A stretch of DNA of 64,000 nt, from positions 248,001-312,000 of the forward strand of contig NZ_FNHS01000001.1 in assembly GCF_900103445.1 (NCBI RefSeq), given 5' to 3'. This document shows, one piece after another, positions 21,254 to 30,398 of this stretch (positions are counted from its first letter, which is position 1; the number at the start of each line of letters is the position of its first letter). The notes beneath the pieces are model-generated. The model had not been told where the DNA came from and ran no database searches. It saw nothing but the letters and a program-made list of their open reading frames with translations. This stretch comes from Methylobacterium phyllostachyos (lineage in GTDB: Bacteria; Pseudomonadota; Alphaproteobacteria; Rhizobiales; Beijerinckiaceae). Made by a program: the position numbers and the translations under genes.

Positions 21254-23824
21254 TCAGAAGCGCGAGCCGCCGGAGAAGCGGAACGCCTGGGTCTGATCCT
21301 TGCCGATATGGCCGTACTTGCCGAGGATCGGCACGTAGACCGCGATGCCCTCATCCTTGGTCAGGGCGTAGGCGTAGTCGAAGCGGATCGGGCCGAGCGG
21401 CGAGTTCCACAGGATGGAGGCGCCGACCGAGGAGCGGATCGTGGCACTGTCGCGGACGTTCACGCATTCCGGCTCGACGCCGATCTTGTAGGCGTTGAAG
21501 TTGCATCGACCGGTGGCCGGATCGGTACCGTTGATGAAGCTGTCGCCATTCACGTCGAAGGAGCGTCGGCTGTTGTAGCCGAACAGCGTACCGGCATCGG
21601 CGAAGAGCGCGCCCTTCAGGCCGAGATCGCGCGGGACGCCGGGCAGCGGGAACTGCACCTCGAGCGTGCCGCCGATGTAGGTCGAACCGCCGATCGCGTT
21701 CGAGCGGGCATCGGCGATGCCGACGTCGCGCGGACCGATGCCGTTCGGCGCGAAGCCGCGGACCAGCGACGGGCCGAGGAAGAACTCGTCGGTCACCCGA
21801 AGCGGCTTGTCGTTGATCGACTGGATATGGCCGCCCTGGAACCGGACGAAGCCGATCACGTCCTCGTACAGCTCCTTGTAGTACCGCGCATCGGCGGTCA
21901 CCCGGAAGAACTTCGAGTCACCGCCCAGGCCCGCCACGTCAGGCTTCAGCTCGGCGTAGAGGCCGTTATGCGGCGCGCCGATCACGTCCAGGGTCGAGTA
22001 GGCAAGCGTCAGGCCGGCGAGCGAAGTCAGCGTGTTGCCCTGCGAACCCTTGATGGCGATGGAGGCTTCGCCGTCATAGGCACAGTTCGGGTAGATCGCC
22101 TGACCGCCGATGTTGCGGCCCGTGTTCGGGTCGATCGTGCCCGCCGCGTAGGTCGCAGTGTAGCCCGGGATCGGGATCGAGCAGTCGTTGTACGGCCGCT
22201 TGAGGGTGTTCGGCACCTTCAGCTCGGTGTTGTACAGCGAGTAGCGCAGGGTGATGCCGAATTCCTCGGTGATCGGCAGGCCCAGGCGCAGCTGGCCACC
22301 GTAGACCGTGGTCTCGTAGCGCGAGTACCGGGTCAGATCGGAGTACTTGTAGAAGGCGTCGAAGCCGGCCGCGAGGCGGTAGCCGAGGAAGTACGGCTCG
22401 GTGAACGAGAAATCGACACCGCGCGAGTACTGGCCGCCCGTACCGGCGAGGCGGACATACTGGCCGCGGCCGAGGAAGTTCGACTCGGAGACCGAAACCT
22501 CGCCGATGATTCCATCCTGGGTGGAGTAGCCGCCCGCCACCGAGAACGAACCCGTGGGCTGATCCTCAACGTCGATGTTGATCACCACGCGGTCGGGCGC
22601 CGAGCCCGGCTCGTTGGAGAAGCGGACCTTCTTGAAGAAGCCCAGGCCGTTCAGGCGCCGCTCGGCGCGGTCGGTCAGCACGCGGTTGTAGGCGTCGCCC
22701 TCGGCGATATCGAGCTCGCGGCGGATGACGTAATCGCGGGTGCGGGTGTTGCCGCGGATGTTGATGCGCTCGACGTAGACGTGCGGGCCGTCCTCGACCA
22801 CGAAGCCGAGGGAGACCTGATGGCTTGCCGGGTCACGCTGGCCGGTTGGGCGGACCTGCGCGAACGGATAACCCGCGCGGTTCACCTCGCGGGTGACGTT
22901 GTTCAGCGTCTTCTCGACATCGTCGGCGTTGTAGACGTCACCCACGGCCGTCGCGACGCCATCGGTCAGCTCGGCGGTGTTCAGGCCCGGCAGGCGCGAA
23001 TCCACCTGCACCGCGCCGACCTTGTACTGCTCGCCCTCGCTCACCGTGATGGTGATGACGTAGCCGGAGGTCTCGCCCTCGACGTAGCGCGCGTCGGCGC
23101 TGACCACCTGGAAGTCGGCATAGCCGTTCTTGAGGTAGTAGCGGCGGACCTGATCGAGGTCGTTGGTGATCCGGTCCGGATCGTAGACGTCGGAGGTCTT
23201 GATGAACGACAGGAAGTTCATCTCCGAGGAGCTCATCAGCCCCTTGAGCGTCCGCTCCGAATAGGCGTTGTTGCCGACGAAGTTGATCGAGACGATACCG
23301 GTCTTGTCGCCCTCATCGATCTGATAGATCACGTCGACCCGGCCGTTGGGCAGGTCCACGGTGCGGTAGGTCACCTTGGCGGTGCCGCGGCCGAACCGCT
23401 TGTAGACGTCGCGGATGCGGGCGAGGTCGGCGTTGATGATCGCCTCACTGTAGGGGCCGCGGGCCTTCGCCTCGACCACCCCTTCCAGGGTCGCCTTCTC
23501 GATCTTCTTGTTGCCCTCGAACACAACCCGGTTGATCAGGTTGTTCTCGCGGACGGTGACCACCGTGCGCCCGCCCGACTGGGCGACCTTCACGTCCGAG
23601 AACATGCCGCTGGCCAGCAGGTTGCGGCGCGCCTCCTCGGCGGAGCCGGACGCCGTCCCGGTCACGTAGGACCGGATCGTGTCGGCATCGACGCGCTGGT
23701 TGCCCTGGACGACGATCTGCTGCGCCTGGGCGGCCCCGCTCAGGACGACGCTCAGACCCGCAGTGACTAGGACGATGGTTCTCCGCACCGACTTACGTCG
23801 GGGCTTCCCCGTCAACGACATCAT
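21254..23824 (-). CDS. bamA: Outer membrane protein assembly factor BamA
   Basis: 856 residues. A signal peptide (about 10-34) ends at AQAQQ. Five POTRA domains cover about 35-430 (IVVQGNQRVDADTI opens the first). A C-terminal 16-strand beta-barrel follows with the hallmark LVRGFAPNGIGPRD and a terminal aromatic residue (FRFSGGSRF). BamA is the essential core of the complex that inserts outer-membrane proteins. A Cys pair occurs in the extracellular insert (DCSIP and PNCAYDG), and another in the late barrel (GRCNF, EPECV). Confidence 0.96.
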   Translation of the reverse strand: MMSLTGKPRRKSVRRTIVLVTAGLSVVLSGAAQAQQIVVQGNQRVDADTIRSYVTGTASGSAEEARRNLLASGMFSDVKVAQSGGRTVVTVRENNLINRVVFEGNKKIEKATLEGVVEAKARGPYSEAIINADLARIRDVYKRFGRGTAKVTYRTVDLPNGRVDVIYQIDEGDKTGIVSINFVGNNAYSERTLKGLMSSSEMNFLSFIKTSDVYDPDRITNDLDQVRRYYLKNGYADFQVVSADARYVEGETSGYVITITVSEGEQYKVGAVQVDSRLPGLNTAELTDGVATAVGDVYNADDVEKTLNNVTREVNRAGYPFAQVRPTGQRDPASHQVSLGFVVEDGPHVYVERINIRGNTRTRDYVIRRELDIAEGDAYNRVLTDRAERRLNGLGFFKKVRFSNEPGSAPDRVVINIDVEDQPTGSFSVAGGYSTQDGIIGEVSVSESNFLGRGQYVRLAGTGGQYSRGVDFSFTEPYFLGYRLAAGFDAFYKYSDLTRYSRYETTVYGGQLRLGLPITEEFGITLRYSLYNTELKVPNTLKRPYNDCSIPIPGYTATYAAGTIDPNTGRNIGGQAIYPNCAYDGEASIAIKGSQGNTLTSLAGLTLAYSTLDVIGAPHNGLYAELKPDVAGLGGDSKFFRVTADARYYKELYEDVIGFVRFQGGHIQSINDKPLRVTDEFFLGPSLVRGFAPNGIGPRDVGIADARSNAIGGSTYIGGTLEVQFPLPGVPRDLGLKGALFADAGTLFGYNSRRSFDVNGDSFINGTDPATGRCNFNAYKIGVEPECVNVRDSATIRSSVGASILWNSPLGPIRFDYAYALTKDEGIAVYVPILGKYGHIGKDQTQAFRFSGGSRF

Positions 23825-24259
23825 GCAATCGCCCGTTTCTGTTCTGGTCGCGGGGGTTAGCCCGTCGCAGGCGACCGTTGACCGGTCGTCCCGTCACCTG
23901 GTCCAAGCGTGGCTTCGGTCCAAGCGTAGCTCTTAGCGGGATTCCCCTGCCAAGCAAACGCGCGGGCGGCCATCGTCAGGGGATTTTGGGGGGTCGTGGC
24001 CTTCGCGCCACTTAACGATCCGTCCGCCCCGCGCGCAAACCGCCAAACATCGTGAATAACGCGTAAACGCCTGTGCCGAACCGCGTTTTTCTGCCCGTCA
24101 GCTCGACCTTTGACGCGGCATTAACCCAATTTTGATCCCTCGGCGGGGCCCCGATCGGGCGACTTCGGGGCCGGATCGCGGCGGGAATCGGGCATCCTTT
24201 CCGGTGGAGATCGGACGGGATGCCCGAAGGGCCTGGGGACAGCCGGCAACCCCTCCGGA
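23825..24259. other. Long gap between rseP and bamA
   Basis: 435 bases, unusual for adjacent genes of this block, so bamA probably has its own promoter here. A 9-bp perfect inverted repeat CGGGCATCC / GGATGCCCG with a 20-base loop (24189-24226), about 35 bases after the rseP stop, is a candidate rseP terminator without a T-run. The region near 24000-24130 is locally AT-richer (ACGCGTAAACGC, TTAACCCAATTTTGATCC), as promoters often are. No gene was found. Confidence 0.5.
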
Positions 24260-25414
24260 TCAGGTGTTCCGCCAGGACGCGCCGAGGTTGAGGATGTCGT
24301 TCCAGGCGGCGAACAGCATCAGCATCAGAACCAGGGCGAGGCCGATCCGGAAACCGATCTCCTGCGCCTTCTCGCTGAGCGGGCGGCCGCGGACGACCTC
24401 GAAGGCGTAGAACAGGAGGTGGCCGCCATCGAGCAGCGGCACCGGGAACAGGTTCAAAAGGCCGATCGAGACCGAGAGCAGCGCGATCAGACCGACGAGA
24501 CCGCCGACGCCGCCCGTCTTGGCGACCTCGCCGGAGACGCGGGCGATGCCGATCGGGCCCGAGAGCTGGTCGGCCGATTCCCGGCCGGTCATCAGCTTGC
24601 CGAGATACGAGAAGGTGCGCTCGACGACGAAGTAGGTTTCCTTCACGCCGAGATTGAGGGAATCGACGGCCCCGTAGCGCACGAGGCGCGCCTCGGACCC
24701 CGCGGGGGAGCGAATGCCCAACCGGCCGATCCGGTGTCGGCCGAACGGGGTCTTCTCCTCGAAGGTGGCCGGCGTCGCCTGGATGGTGATCGGCTTGTCG
24801 TCGCGCTCCACGGTGAAGGTCAGGGGCGTGCCGGCACTGCCCGTCACGGTGCGGTACATGGCGTTGAAGTCGCCGATCTTCTCGCCGTCGATGGCGGTGA
24901 TGACGTCGCCCGGCTGGAAGCCGGCCTGGGCCGCGACACTGTTCGGCTCCACGGAGGAGACGCGGGCGGGCAATTCGTAGCGGCCGCCGAGCCAGATCGC
25001 TCCGGCGAACAGCAGGATCGCCAGGATGAAGTTCGCCACCGGGCCGGCGGCGACGATCGCGGCGCGCTTGGCCACGGGCTGCGTCGGGAAGCTGATCGCC
25101 CGCTCCTGCGGGGTCATGCGGGCGACGGCCTCCGGATCGGGCATGCTCGCCCCGTTCACGTCGCCGTGGAACTTCACGTAGCCGCCGAGGGGAATGGCGC
25201 AGAGCTTCCAGCGGGTGCCGCGCCGGTCGTTGAACCCGATGAGTTCCGGCCCGAATCCGAGCGAGAAGGCGTGGACGCCGACGCCGCACCAGCGCCCGAC
25301 CAGGAAGTGGCCCATCTCGTGCACGAACACCACGACGGTGAGCACGAACAGGAACGGGATCAGGGCACCGAAGAAACCACCGGCGGTGCCGCCCATCGCG
25401 TTGAGGAAGTCCAT
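24260..25414 (-). CDS. rseP: RIP metalloprotease RseP (site-2 protease)
   Basis: 384 residues from ATG 25414. The zinc-binding HEMGH motif is in the first membrane helix (VVFVHEMGHFLVGRWCG, about 29-45). A single PDZ domain (about 130-210: VSSVEPNSVAAQAGFQPGDVI) and the second metal ligand region near the C-terminus (NLFPVPLLDGGHLLFY) follow. It cleaves anti-sigma factors or leftover signal peptides inside the membrane. In related genomes it lies directly between dxr and bamA; here an efflux cassette separates it from dxr. Confidence 0.95.
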   Translation of the reverse strand: MDFLNAMGGTAGGFFGALIPFLFVLTVVVFVHEMGHFLVGRWCGVGVHAFSLGFGPELIGFNDRRGTRWKLCAIPLGGYVKFHGDVNGASMPDPEAVARMTPQERAISFPTQPVAKRAAIVAAGPVANFILAILLFAGAIWLGGRYELPARVSSVEPNSVAAQAGFQPGDVITAIDGEKIGDFNAMYRTVTGSAGTPLTFTVERDDKPITIQATPATFEEKTPFGRHRIGRLGIRSPAGSEARLVRYGAVDSLNLGVKETYFVVERTFSYLGKLMTGRESADQLSGPIGIARVSGEVAKTGGVGGLVGLIALLSVSIGLLNLFPVPLLDGGHLLFYAFEVVRGRPLSEKAQEIGFRIGLALVLMLMLFAAWNDILNLGASWRNT

Positions 25415-25551
25415 AAGCCGATCCCTGGCCGTCGCCGCACCGGCCCCCCGGGATCGGCGCATCCCGACATCCTAGCAGATCGGTGGGGTGCACCGCCAAC
25501 GCAATCCTGTGCCGGGTCGCGCATCGTCGCAGCGGAACCGGAGTTGTCCCG

Positions 25552-27138
25552 TCAGTGCCCTCCTCCGCCCCTCGCCATCGCACGCGGGCGACGGACCAGC
25601 GGCACCGCACAGGCCATCGCGAGGAACAGGACCGTCAGGGCGAGGAACACGTCCTCGAAGGCCATGACGAGCCCCTGGATCCGCACCGTGTTGGTCATGG
25701 CCTTCAGCGCCATGCCGGGGGCGGCACTGCCGAAGGACTCGAAGCTGTGCTGAAGGCTGTCGAGGCGCTCCAGCGCGGCGTTGTTCGACCAGCTGAACCG
25801 CTCGTGTAACCGGGCGAGGTGCAGGTCCCAGCGATCGTTCAGCACCGTGTTGATCAGCGCGAGGCCGACCGCGCCGCCGAGGTTGCGGGTGAGATTGAAC
25901 AGGCCGGAGGCGTTCTTCATTCGGGCCGGCGGCAGGGTGCCGAGCGCGATGTTGTTGATCGGGATCATGCACAGCATCAGCGAGCAGCCGCGCAGGATCT
26001 GCGGCAGCAGCAGCTCGTAGAAATCCCAGTCCTTGGTGAGCCCGGTGACGATCCAGGTGCCGCAGGCGAAGCCCGCGAAGCCGATCCCCATCATGAAGCG
26101 CGGATCGACCTTGCCCGAGAGGCGGCCGGCGATCGGCGCGGTGATGAACATGAACAGGCCGGAGACGAACATCGTCTCGCCGATCATCAGCGCCGAGTAG
26201 CCCCGGACCCGGGCGAGATAGACCGGGTAGATGTAGGTCAGCCCGTAGAGGCCGATGCCGAGTACGAAGCTCGCCACACAGCCGCTGGCGAAGTTGCGGT
26301 CCGAGAAGGCGCGCAGATCGACGATCGGCTGCTTGGCCGTAAACACCCGCCAGAAGAACAGAAGCGCCGAGACCGCGCAGACTACAGCGGCGGCGAACAC
26401 CGTCTCGTCCTGCAACCAGTCGTGGTTCGGCCCCTCCTCCAGCACGTATTCGAGGCAGCCTAGGAAGCCCGCCATGAAGGCGAGGCCGGCCCAGTCGAAG
26501 GCTTGCAGCAGACTGTAGTTCGGCTCGTCGAAATCGACCAGCATCCAGGTCGAGATCGTCACGAAGAGGCCCGGCACGACATTGATCAGGAACAGCCAGT
26601 GCCAGGACATCAGGTCGGTGAGGTAGCCACCAACCGTGGGGCCGATGGTCGGCGCGAGCGTCGCCACGAGGCCGATCATCGGCGAGACGATGGTCCGCTT
26701 CGAGGGCGGGAAGATCGTGAAGGCCGCCGCGAAGACGGTCGGGATCATGCCACCGCCGATGAAGCCCTGCGCCGCGCGCCAGACGATCATCTCGCCGATC
26801 GACGAGGAGGTCGCGCACATCAGGCTCATCAGGGTGAAGCCACCCGCCGAGATGGCGAACATCCACCGCGTCGAGAGAACCCGCGACAGGGTGCCCGACA
26901 GCGGGATCGAGATGACCTCGGCGATGAGATAGCTGGTCTGGACCCACGGGATCTCGTCGCCGGACGCCGAGAGGCCGGCCTGGATCTCGTTGAGGGAGGC
27001 CGAGACGATCTGGATGTCCAGGATCGCCATGAACATCCCGAACACCATGCAGACGAACGCCACCATGCGGCGGCGGTCGAGCGGCGGCTCGGCAGCGCGG
27101 GCCGGCGCACCCGGCGCCAGAGTAGCGGTGGCGGCCAT
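25552..27138 (-). CDS. emrB: DHA2-family multidrug MFS transporter (EmrB/QacA type)
   Basis: 528 residues with about 14 hydrophobic helices. The first has FGMFMAILDIQIVSASL, containing the LDxxIVxxAL motif of drug:proton antiporters, followed by PWVQTSYLIAEVISIPLSG (motif D2). Helix 5 carries GPTVGGYL (motif C). It starts 8 bases after the upstream HlyD-type gene, so the two form an EmrAB-like pump spanning both membranes with a TolC-type partner encoded elsewhere. Regulation by the divergent TetR gene is likely. Confidence 0.92.
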   Translation of the reverse strand: MAATATLAPGAPARAAEPPLDRRRMVAFVCMVFGMFMAILDIQIVSASLNEIQAGLSASGDEIPWVQTSYLIAEVISIPLSGTLSRVLSTRWMFAISAGGFTLMSLMCATSSSIGEMIVWRAAQGFIGGGMIPTVFAAAFTIFPPSKRTIVSPMIGLVATLAPTIGPTVGGYLTDLMSWHWLFLINVVPGLFVTISTWMLVDFDEPNYSLLQAFDWAGLAFMAGFLGCLEYVLEEGPNHDWLQDETVFAAAVVCAVSALLFFWRVFTAKQPIVDLRAFSDRNFASGCVASFVLGIGLYGLTYIYPVYLARVRGYSALMIGETMFVSGLFMFITAPIAGRLSGKVDPRFMMGIGFAGFACGTWIVTGLTKDWDFYELLLPQILRGCSLMLCMIPINNIALGTLPPARMKNASGLFNLTRNLGGAVGLALINTVLNDRWDLHLARLHERFSWSNNAALERLDSLQHSFESFGSAAPGMALKAMTNTVRIQGLVMAFEDVFLALTVLFLAMACAVPLVRRPRAMARGGGGH

Positions 27139-27146
27139 GACCCGGC

Positions 27147-28391
27147 TCAGCGGCTCGCGGTGCTGACCGGCGGCTCACGCGCGGCCCGGTCGAGCACCGA
27201 GCGGTCGGCGCCGGTACGGGTATCGACCCGCACCACGGCCGACAGGCCCGGCCGCAGCAGGCCCTCGCGGGCGACCTCCTCCGGAACCCGCACCCGCACC
27301 GGCAGGCGCTGGACGATCTTGGTGAAGTTGCCGGTCGCGTTGTCGGGGGGCAGCAGGCTGAACACCGAACCGGAGGCCGGCGAGAACGATTCCACCACGC
27401 CCTGGATCTCGCGATCCGGATACGCGTCGACCGTCACGGTCACCGGTTGGCCGGGGCGCATGCGCTGAACCTGCGTCTCCTTGAAGTTCGCGTCGATGTG
27501 CACGCTCTGGAGCGGCACCAGGGCAGCGATCCGGGTACCCGGCGCGACGTAGGCGCCGGCCTCGACCGCCTTGTTGCCGACCACGCCGTCAAAGGGTGCG
27601 CGGATCACCGCGAAGTCGAGGTCGCGCCGGGCGCGGTCGACGGCGGTTCGCAGTTCGACCGCGACACTCTCGGCCTCGCGCTTTTGCGCCTGGAGCACAT
27701 CGACATTGGCGCGGGCAGCCAAGAGCCCGGCCTCCATGGCTTTGACCGAGGCCTCGGTCCGGTCGCGATCGGCACGGGTCTGATCGATGCGCGACTTGGC
27801 GACGTAATCGGCCTGCATCTGCATCGACCGGGCGAAATCGGCCTGGGCGCGGACCGCATCGGCGCGGGCGGCTTCGAGCTGCGCGGCGGCTTGGGCGACC
27901 TGCGCCTGCGCCGCCTCGGCCTGCCGAGCGATCCGCGTGATGGTGCTCTCCTGCGTGGCGAGCTTGTCCTGCGCGGCCTGGAGCGCGAGACGATAATCGC
28001 CATCATCGATCTTGGCGATCACGTCGCCCTTCTTCACGGAGAGGCCGTTCACCACTGGGACAGCCTCGAGATAGCCCGAGACCTTTGCGGCCAGCACCGA
28101 GATGTCGGCCTGGACATAGGCGTCGTCGGTGGCGACGAAGAACCGTCCGACGGTCCACCATTGCCATCCGGCATAGGCGCCGCCGCCGAGCGCGACGGCC
28201 AGGACGGCGAGCAGGATGGCCCGGCGGAGCGGACGCTTGCGCGCCGGCGCACCGCCCTCCGGCGTCGCGGTCTGTTTGACCGCCGCGGCCGATGCCGGCG
28301 TCGCGACCGGACGGGCTGGGCCCTCGGCCCGCTCCTCGTCGCCGCGTTCGACGACCGGATCGGGGCGATCAGCGTCCTCACGCAGGGACAT
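27147..28391 (-). CDS. emrA: HlyD/EmrA-family membrane fusion protein
   Basis: 414 residues. An acidic cytosolic N-terminus (about 1-65) leads to one membrane helix (AILLAVLAVALGGGAYAGWQ). A split lipoyl domain (VSGYLEAVPVVNGLSVKKGD and IRAPFDGVVGNKAVEAGAYV) flanks a long coiled-coil hairpin rich in Ala, Gln and Arg (about 145-250), then a beta-barrel region. It links the inner-membrane pump to an outer-membrane channel. GAGG lies nine bases before the ATG. One of the two operators is 31 bases upstream of this start. Confidence 0.92.
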   Translation of the reverse strand: MSLREDADRPDPVVERGDEERAEGPARPVATPASAAAVKQTATPEGGAPARKRPLRRAILLAVLAVALGGGAYAGWQWWTVGRFFVATDDAYVQADISVLAAKVSGYLEAVPVVNGLSVKKGDVIAKIDDGDYRLALQAAQDKLATQESTITRIARQAEAAQAQVAQAAAQLEAARADAVRAQADFARSMQMQADYVAKSRIDQTRADRDRTEASVKAMEAGLLAARANVDVLQAQKREAESVAVELRTAVDRARRDLDFAVIRAPFDGVVGNKAVEAGAYVAPGTRIAALVPLQSVHIDANFKETQVQRMRPGQPVTVTVDAYPDREIQGVVESFSPASGSVFSLLPPDNATGNFTKIVQRLPVRVRVPEEVAREGLLRPGLSAVVRVDTRTGADRSVLDRAAREPPVSTASR

Positions 28392-28421
28392 CGCAGAGCC
28401 TCACATCCAACCACAACCGCA

Positions 28422-28442
28422 TTGACCGAACCGTTCGGTCAA
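28422..28442. promoter_or_regulatory. TetR operator O1 (21-bp palindrome)
   Basis: Arms TTGACCGAAC and GTTCGGTCAA around a central C form a perfect 21-base palindrome. It lies 30 bases before the emrA start. The same 21 bases occur as the reverse complement at 28489-28509. Confidence 0.9.
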
Positions 28443-28488
28443 AACATCGGCGCGCCTTGACGCGATTCCGAATTGGCCCCAGGGTATG

Positions 28489-28509
28489 TTGACCGAACGG
28501 TTCGGTCAA
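28489..28509. promoter_or_regulatory. TetR operator O2 (21-bp palindrome)
   Basis: Identical to the palindrome at 28422-28442 except that the central base is G, so one is the exact reverse complement of the other. Centres are 67 bases apart. It lies 32 bases before the tetR start, so the repressor should control both directions. Confidence 0.9.
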
Positions 28510-28541
28510 GCGGAGCGGCGCTGGCAGCGCCGGGCGGAACG

Positions 28542-29180
28542 ATGGCACAGGGTGCAGCGCTGGATCGGGGCGTGACGGCGCACGAGGGCGACAAGCGCCG
28601 CCAGATCCTGGACGGTGCCCGGACGGTCTTCCTCTCGGCGGGCTACGATGGCGCGAGCATGGGTGAGATCGCGCGGGCGGCCGGCGTCTCGAAGGGCACG
28701 CTCTACGTATATTTCGACAGCAAGGAGGCGCTGTTCGAGGCTTTGATCCTTGAGGAGAAGGCCAGCCTCGCCGAGACGCTCTTCACCTTCGATCCGAACG
28801 ATACCGATATCCCGGCCGTCCTGACGCGCCTGGGGATGAGTTTTCTCGCCGAGATGTCCCAGCCGCGGCACATCTCAATGCACCGCATGGTGATCGGCGT
28901 CTGCGAGAAATTCCCACAATTCGGGCAGGTCTATTACGACGCCGGGCCGGCCCGCGGCGTGGCGCGGCTCGCGGCCTATCTCGATGTGCAGGTAAATGCC
29001 GGCCGCCTGCGCATCGCCGACACCACCCTGGCGGCTCAGCACTTTTTGCACCTTTGCCTCGCCGGACTGCTGACGCGGATGCTGTTTGCCGCGGCCGGCA
29101 AGGCGGACGAAGAGCGTATGCGGTTCCAGACCGACGAGGCGGTGCGGGTGTTTCTGGCCGGATACGGGCCGGAGCGCTGA
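28542..29180 (+). CDS. TetR-family repressor of the efflux pair
   Basis: 212 residues from ATG 28542. The N-terminal helix-turn-helix (about 20-66) contains GASMGEIARAAGVSKGTLYVYF followed by SKEALFEALI, typical of the family. The ligand-binding C-terminal part (about 75-212) is all-helical and resembles AcrR/TetR_C members that sense drugs or aromatic compounds. The gene is divergent from emrA-emrB with two perfect operators between them, so it most likely represses the pump and itself until a ligand binds. Convergent with dxr. Confidence 0.92.
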   Translation: MAQGAALDRGVTAHEGDKRRQILDGARTVFLSAGYDGASMGEIARAAGVSKGTLYVYFDSKEALFEALILEEKASLAETLFTFDPNDTDIPAVLTRLGMSFLAEMSQPRHISMHRMVIGVCEKFPQFGQVYYDAGPARGVARLAAYLDVQVNAGRLRIADTTLAAQHFLHLCLAGLLTRMLFAAAGKADEERMRFQTDEAVRVFLAGYGPER

Positions 29181-29189
29181 CGCGCTGCC

Positions 29190-29215
29190 CGTGCCGCCGG
29201 CTACCCGGCGGCACG
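29190..29215. terminator. 11-bp hairpin between convergent tetR and dxr
   Basis: CGTGCCGCCGG (29190-29200) and CCGGCGGCACG (29205-29215) pair perfectly around a CTAC loop. The hairpin covers the last codons of dxr and the 20 bases between the two stops. Probably a shared terminator; no T-run. Confidence 0.55.
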
Positions 29216-30379
29216 CAGCTCCGGCAGCGCCTCAGCGCTCCAAACCCGGACATGGGCGTCGATGGCGAGCGCCTCGTCGACATCGGCCGGCGCGGTCCGG
29301 TACTGGCCGGCGAAGTGCGTGCAGGCGCGCTCGACCAGATCGCTAATCCCGTAGAAGCCGATCCGGCCGGCGATGAAGGCCGCCACCGCGATCTCATTGG
29401 CCGCATTCATCACGGTCGGCGCCGCGCCGCCCGCGGCGAGCGCCGCCCGGGCGATCCGCAGGCACGGGAAGCGCTCCTCGTCCGCGGCCTCGAAGGTGAG
29501 GGAGCCGAGCTTCACGAGGTCCAGAGGCCGCCCGCGCGCGATGGTCAGCCGGTCGCCGAGGCCGAGGCAGTGCGAGATCGGCACGCGCATGTCGGGCAGT
29601 GCCAGCTCGGCGGTCACGGCGCCGTCGAGCCAGTAGACCATCCCGTGGATCACCGATTGCGGATGCACCACGACGTCGAGGCGCTTCGGCTCGATGCCGA
29701 ACAGATGGTGCGCCTCGATCAGTTCGAGGCCCTTGTTCATCAGGCTCGCCGAATCGATGTTGATCTTCATGCCCATCGACCAGGTCGGGTGGGCGGCGGC
29801 CTCCGTGGCGGAGGCGGCGGCGATGCGCTCGCGGGTCCAGGTGCGAAACGGGCCGCCGGAGGCCGTGATCATCATGGTGCGCACGTCGGCAAGCGGCCGG
29901 CCGGCCAGCGCCTGGCTCAGGGCGTCGTGCTCGGAATCCATCGGCAGGATCGTGGCGCCGTAACGCGCGGCGTCGCGCATGAAGGCGTCGCCGGCGCAGA
30001 CGAGACTTTCCTTGTTGGCCAAGGCCACCGTCCGGCCGAGGCGCAAAGCCGCGTGGGTCGATTTGAGGCCCGCCGCCCCGCTCACTGCCGCCACGACGAT
30101 GTCGGCATCGCGGGCGACCGCCTCCATGACGGCCCCCTCCCCTGCCCCGTTGGGGATGCCGGAGCCCGACAGGGCCTCGGCGAGCGCCGGGCCGGCGGCT
30201 TCATCGGCGAGCGCCGCGAAGGACGCGTTCAGCTCCCGGGCCATCTTGGCGAGCGCAACCGGGTCCTTGCCGCCGACGAGGGCGCCGACGCGGAACCGGT
30301 CGGTGTGCTGGGCCAGCAGGTCGGCCGTCGATTTGCCGATCGAGCCGGTGGCGCCGAAGACGGTGACGATCTGGGTCAC
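29201..30379 (-). CDS. dxr: 1-deoxy-D-xylulose 5-phosphate reductoisomerase
   Basis: 392 residues. The NADPH-binding start is VFGATGSIGKST (about 6-17). Metal and substrate residues are in MDSEHDALSQAL, ITASGGPFRTW, WSMGMKINIDSASLMNKGLELIEAH and the C-terminal NAANEIAVAAFI. It converts DXP to MEP, the committed step of the non-mevalonate isoprenoid pathway that supplies hopanoids, carotenoids and quinone side chains. It starts 19 bases after cdsA. Confidence 0.96.
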   Translation of the reverse strand: MTQIVTVFGATGSIGKSTADLLAQHTDRFRVGALVGGKDPVALAKMARELNASFAALADEAAGPALAEALSGSGIPNGAGEGAVMEAVARDADIVVAAVSGAAGLKSTHAALRLGRTVALANKESLVCAGDAFMRDAARYGATILPMDSEHDALSQALAGRPLADVRTMMITASGGPFRTWTRERIAAASATEAAAHPTWSMGMKINIDSASLMNKGLELIEAHHLFGIEPKRLDVVVHPQSVIHGMVYWLDGAVTAELALPDMRVPISHCLGLGDRLTIARGRPLDLVKLGSLTFEAADEERFPCLRIARAALAAGGAAPTVMNAANEIAVAAFIAGRIGFYGISDLVERACTHFAGQYRTAPADVDEALAIDAHVRVWSAEALPELRAAG

Positions 30380-30398
30380 GGGTTCAACTCCCTCATCG

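Noticed and set aside
21308..23770. An 820-codon plus-strand open frame over bamA
   Set aside because: Antisense shadow; the minus-strand product is unmistakably BamA.
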